DNA from: Nostoc sp. TCL240-02
GTDB taxonomy: Bacteria > Cyanobacteriota > Cyanobacteriia > Cyanobacteriales > Nostocaceae
Length of the DNA: 64,000 bases
Assembly: GCF_013343235.1 (NCBI RefSeq)
Contig: NZ_CP040094.1
Span: 806,501 to 870,500, forward strand
Reading direction: 5' to 3'
Shown: positions 63,188-64,000 of the stretch, in pieces
Position numbering within the stretch: the stretch's first letter is position 1
Layout of the letters: each line of letters starts with the position of its first letter
Made by a program: the position numbers and the translations under genes
The notes under the pieces: generated by a model
Seen by the model: the letters and a program-made list of their open reading frames with translations, nothing else
Databases searched by the model: none
Told to the model about the DNA's origin: nothing

Positions 63188-64000
63188 ATGGTTCAAGAGC
63201 GTACTTTACCCACATTTAATCCTGCTACTACGCAAATTACTAAAGAAGAAGGGTTATGGTTGTATGAGGATATGGTTTTAGGGCGCTTGTTTGAAGACAA
63301 GTGCGCTGAAATGTACTACAGGGGCAAAATGTTTGGTTTTGTCCATTTGTACAACGGTCAAGAAGCTGTTTGTACAGGTGTTGTACAGTCAATGCGACCG
63401 GGTGAAGATTACGTTTGTAGTACTTACCGCGATCACGTTCATGCTCTGAGTGCGGGAGTACCAGCAAGAGAGGTAATGGCAGAATTATTTGGCAAAGCCA
63501 CAGGTTGCAGCAAAGGGCGCGGTGGTTCCATGCACATGTTTTCTGCCGAACATCGCTTGCTGGGTGGCTATGCTTTTGTGGCTGAGGGAATTCCTGTAGC
63601 AGCTGGAGCAGCTTTTCAAAGCAAATACCGCCGCGAAGTGCTGGGAGATAAAAATGCTGACCAAGTGACAGCTTGCTTTTTTGGCGACGGTGCAGCTAAC
63701 AACGGTCAGTTTTTTGAGACACTAAATATGGCAGCCCTCTGGAAACTGCCAATTCTTTTTGTAGTCGAAAATAATAAGTGGGCCATTGGCATGTCTCACG
63801 AACGAGCCACTTCCCAGCCAGAGATTTATAAAAAAGCCAGTGCATTTAACATGGTGGGCGTGGAAGTAGATGGCATGGATGTTCTAGCAGTCCGAGCCGT
63901 CGCTCAAGAAGCCGTCGCTCGTGCCCGTGCGGGTGAAGGCCCAACATTAATTGAGGCGCTTACCTACCGCTTCCGTGGTCACTCCTTGGCTGACCCAGAT
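63188..64000 (+). CDS. pdhA: Pyruvate dehydrogenase E1 component alpha subunit (5' part)
   Basis: PdhA and PdhB form the thiamine-diphosphate E1 enzyme that decarboxylates pyruvate and feeds acetyl groups to the lipoyl E2. The 271 visible codons start [20 protein letters not shown] and include [50 protein letters not shown] and the ThDP/Mg motif starting [20 protein letters not shown] and ending VVENN. It ends [11 protein letters not shown] at the window edge, near the phosphorylation-loop region of the family. The gene runs off the window and about 70 residues are missing. Confidence 0.95.
   Translation, partial: MVQERTLPTFNPATTQITKEEGLWLYEDMVLGRLFEDKCAEMYYRGKMFGFVHLYNGQEAVCTGVVQSMRPGEDYVCSTYRDHVHALSAGVPAREVMAELFGKATGCSKGRGGSMHMFSAEHRLLGGYAFVAEGIPVAAGAAFQSKYRREVLGDKNADQVTACFFGDGAANNGQFFETLNMAALWKLPILFVVENNKWAIGMSHERATSQPEIYKKASAFNMVGVEVDGMDVLAVRAVAQEAVARARAGEGPTLIEALTYRFRGHSLADPD

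Noticed and set aside
1..64000. tRNA, rRNA or riboswitch genes
   Set aside because: I looked in all spacers over 200 bp and saw no cloverleaf with CCA-type end or known riboswitch core; a covariance-model scan would be decisive.

Overview
This window comes from a filamentous, probably heterocyst-forming cyanobacterium of the Nostoc type. The evidence is the set of plant-type photosynthesis genes (psbEFLJ, psaI, ndhCKJ, pcyA, rubA, ycf48), the cyanobacterial division gene ftn2/zipN, a devBCA-type exporter operon, very frequent HIP1 octamers (GCGATCGC), and many short GC-skewed repeats of the kind that fill Nostoc spacers. The species cannot be fixed from sequence alone.

Layout. 1-0.8 kb: 3' end of an AAA-like ATPase gene. 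0.9-7.0 kb: respiratory terminal oxidase locus, with ctaB and ctaA (heme O/A synthesis) divergent from ctaC-ctaD-ctaE. 8.0-10.7 kb: a membrane-anchored Ser/Thr kinase and a membrane-anchored PstS-like binding protein. 10.8-18.5 kb: an accessory region with a P-loop ATPase/TPR pair, a 21-bp tandem repeat array, a small conserved protein, a Uma2 nuclease-like gene, and a Pepco/caspase/SUMF1 pair that looks like a conflict or cell-death module. 18.9-24 kb: photosynthetic core, ndhCKJ, then rubA, ycf48, psbEFLJ and the very short psaI. 24-34 kb: a large repeat-containing acidic protein, Tic20, an FAH-family enzyme, rpsF, a coiled-coil protein, a STAS protein, DedA and argG.

34.4-44.4 kb is a mobile-element hot spot. 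An IS4-type element with a 9-bp target duplication splits a PEP-CTERM protein gene. An IS630 element and an IS701-like element lie end to end upstream of a glycosyltransferase, and both transposase genes are frameshifted. A decayed IS5-type element interrupts the 3' end of a HEPN-like gene. The phoX gene lies between the first two insertions.

44.6-64 kb returns to housekeeping content: recG, a cyanobacterial hypothetical, rpsB-tsf, a 55-aa conserved gene, a second Uma2 protein, a HAD phosphatase, a membrane coiled-coil protein, devB-devC-devA, pcyA, ftn2/zipN and the start of pdhA, which runs off the window.

How the genes work together: CtaA/CtaB make the heme A used by CtaD. RubA and Ycf48 are assembly factors encoded directly upstream of psbEFLJ. 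NdhC/K/J are adjacent subunits of NDH-1. RpsB and Tsf are paired in the usual translation operon. DevB/C/A form a periplasm-spanning exporter. The accessory segments contain the most unusual material: the Pepco/caspase/SUMF1 pair with a C-terminus resembling a diversity-generating-retroelement variable region, an ATPase/TPR pair, a 150-bp inverted duplication flanking psbEFLJ-psaI, and several MITE-like palindromes.
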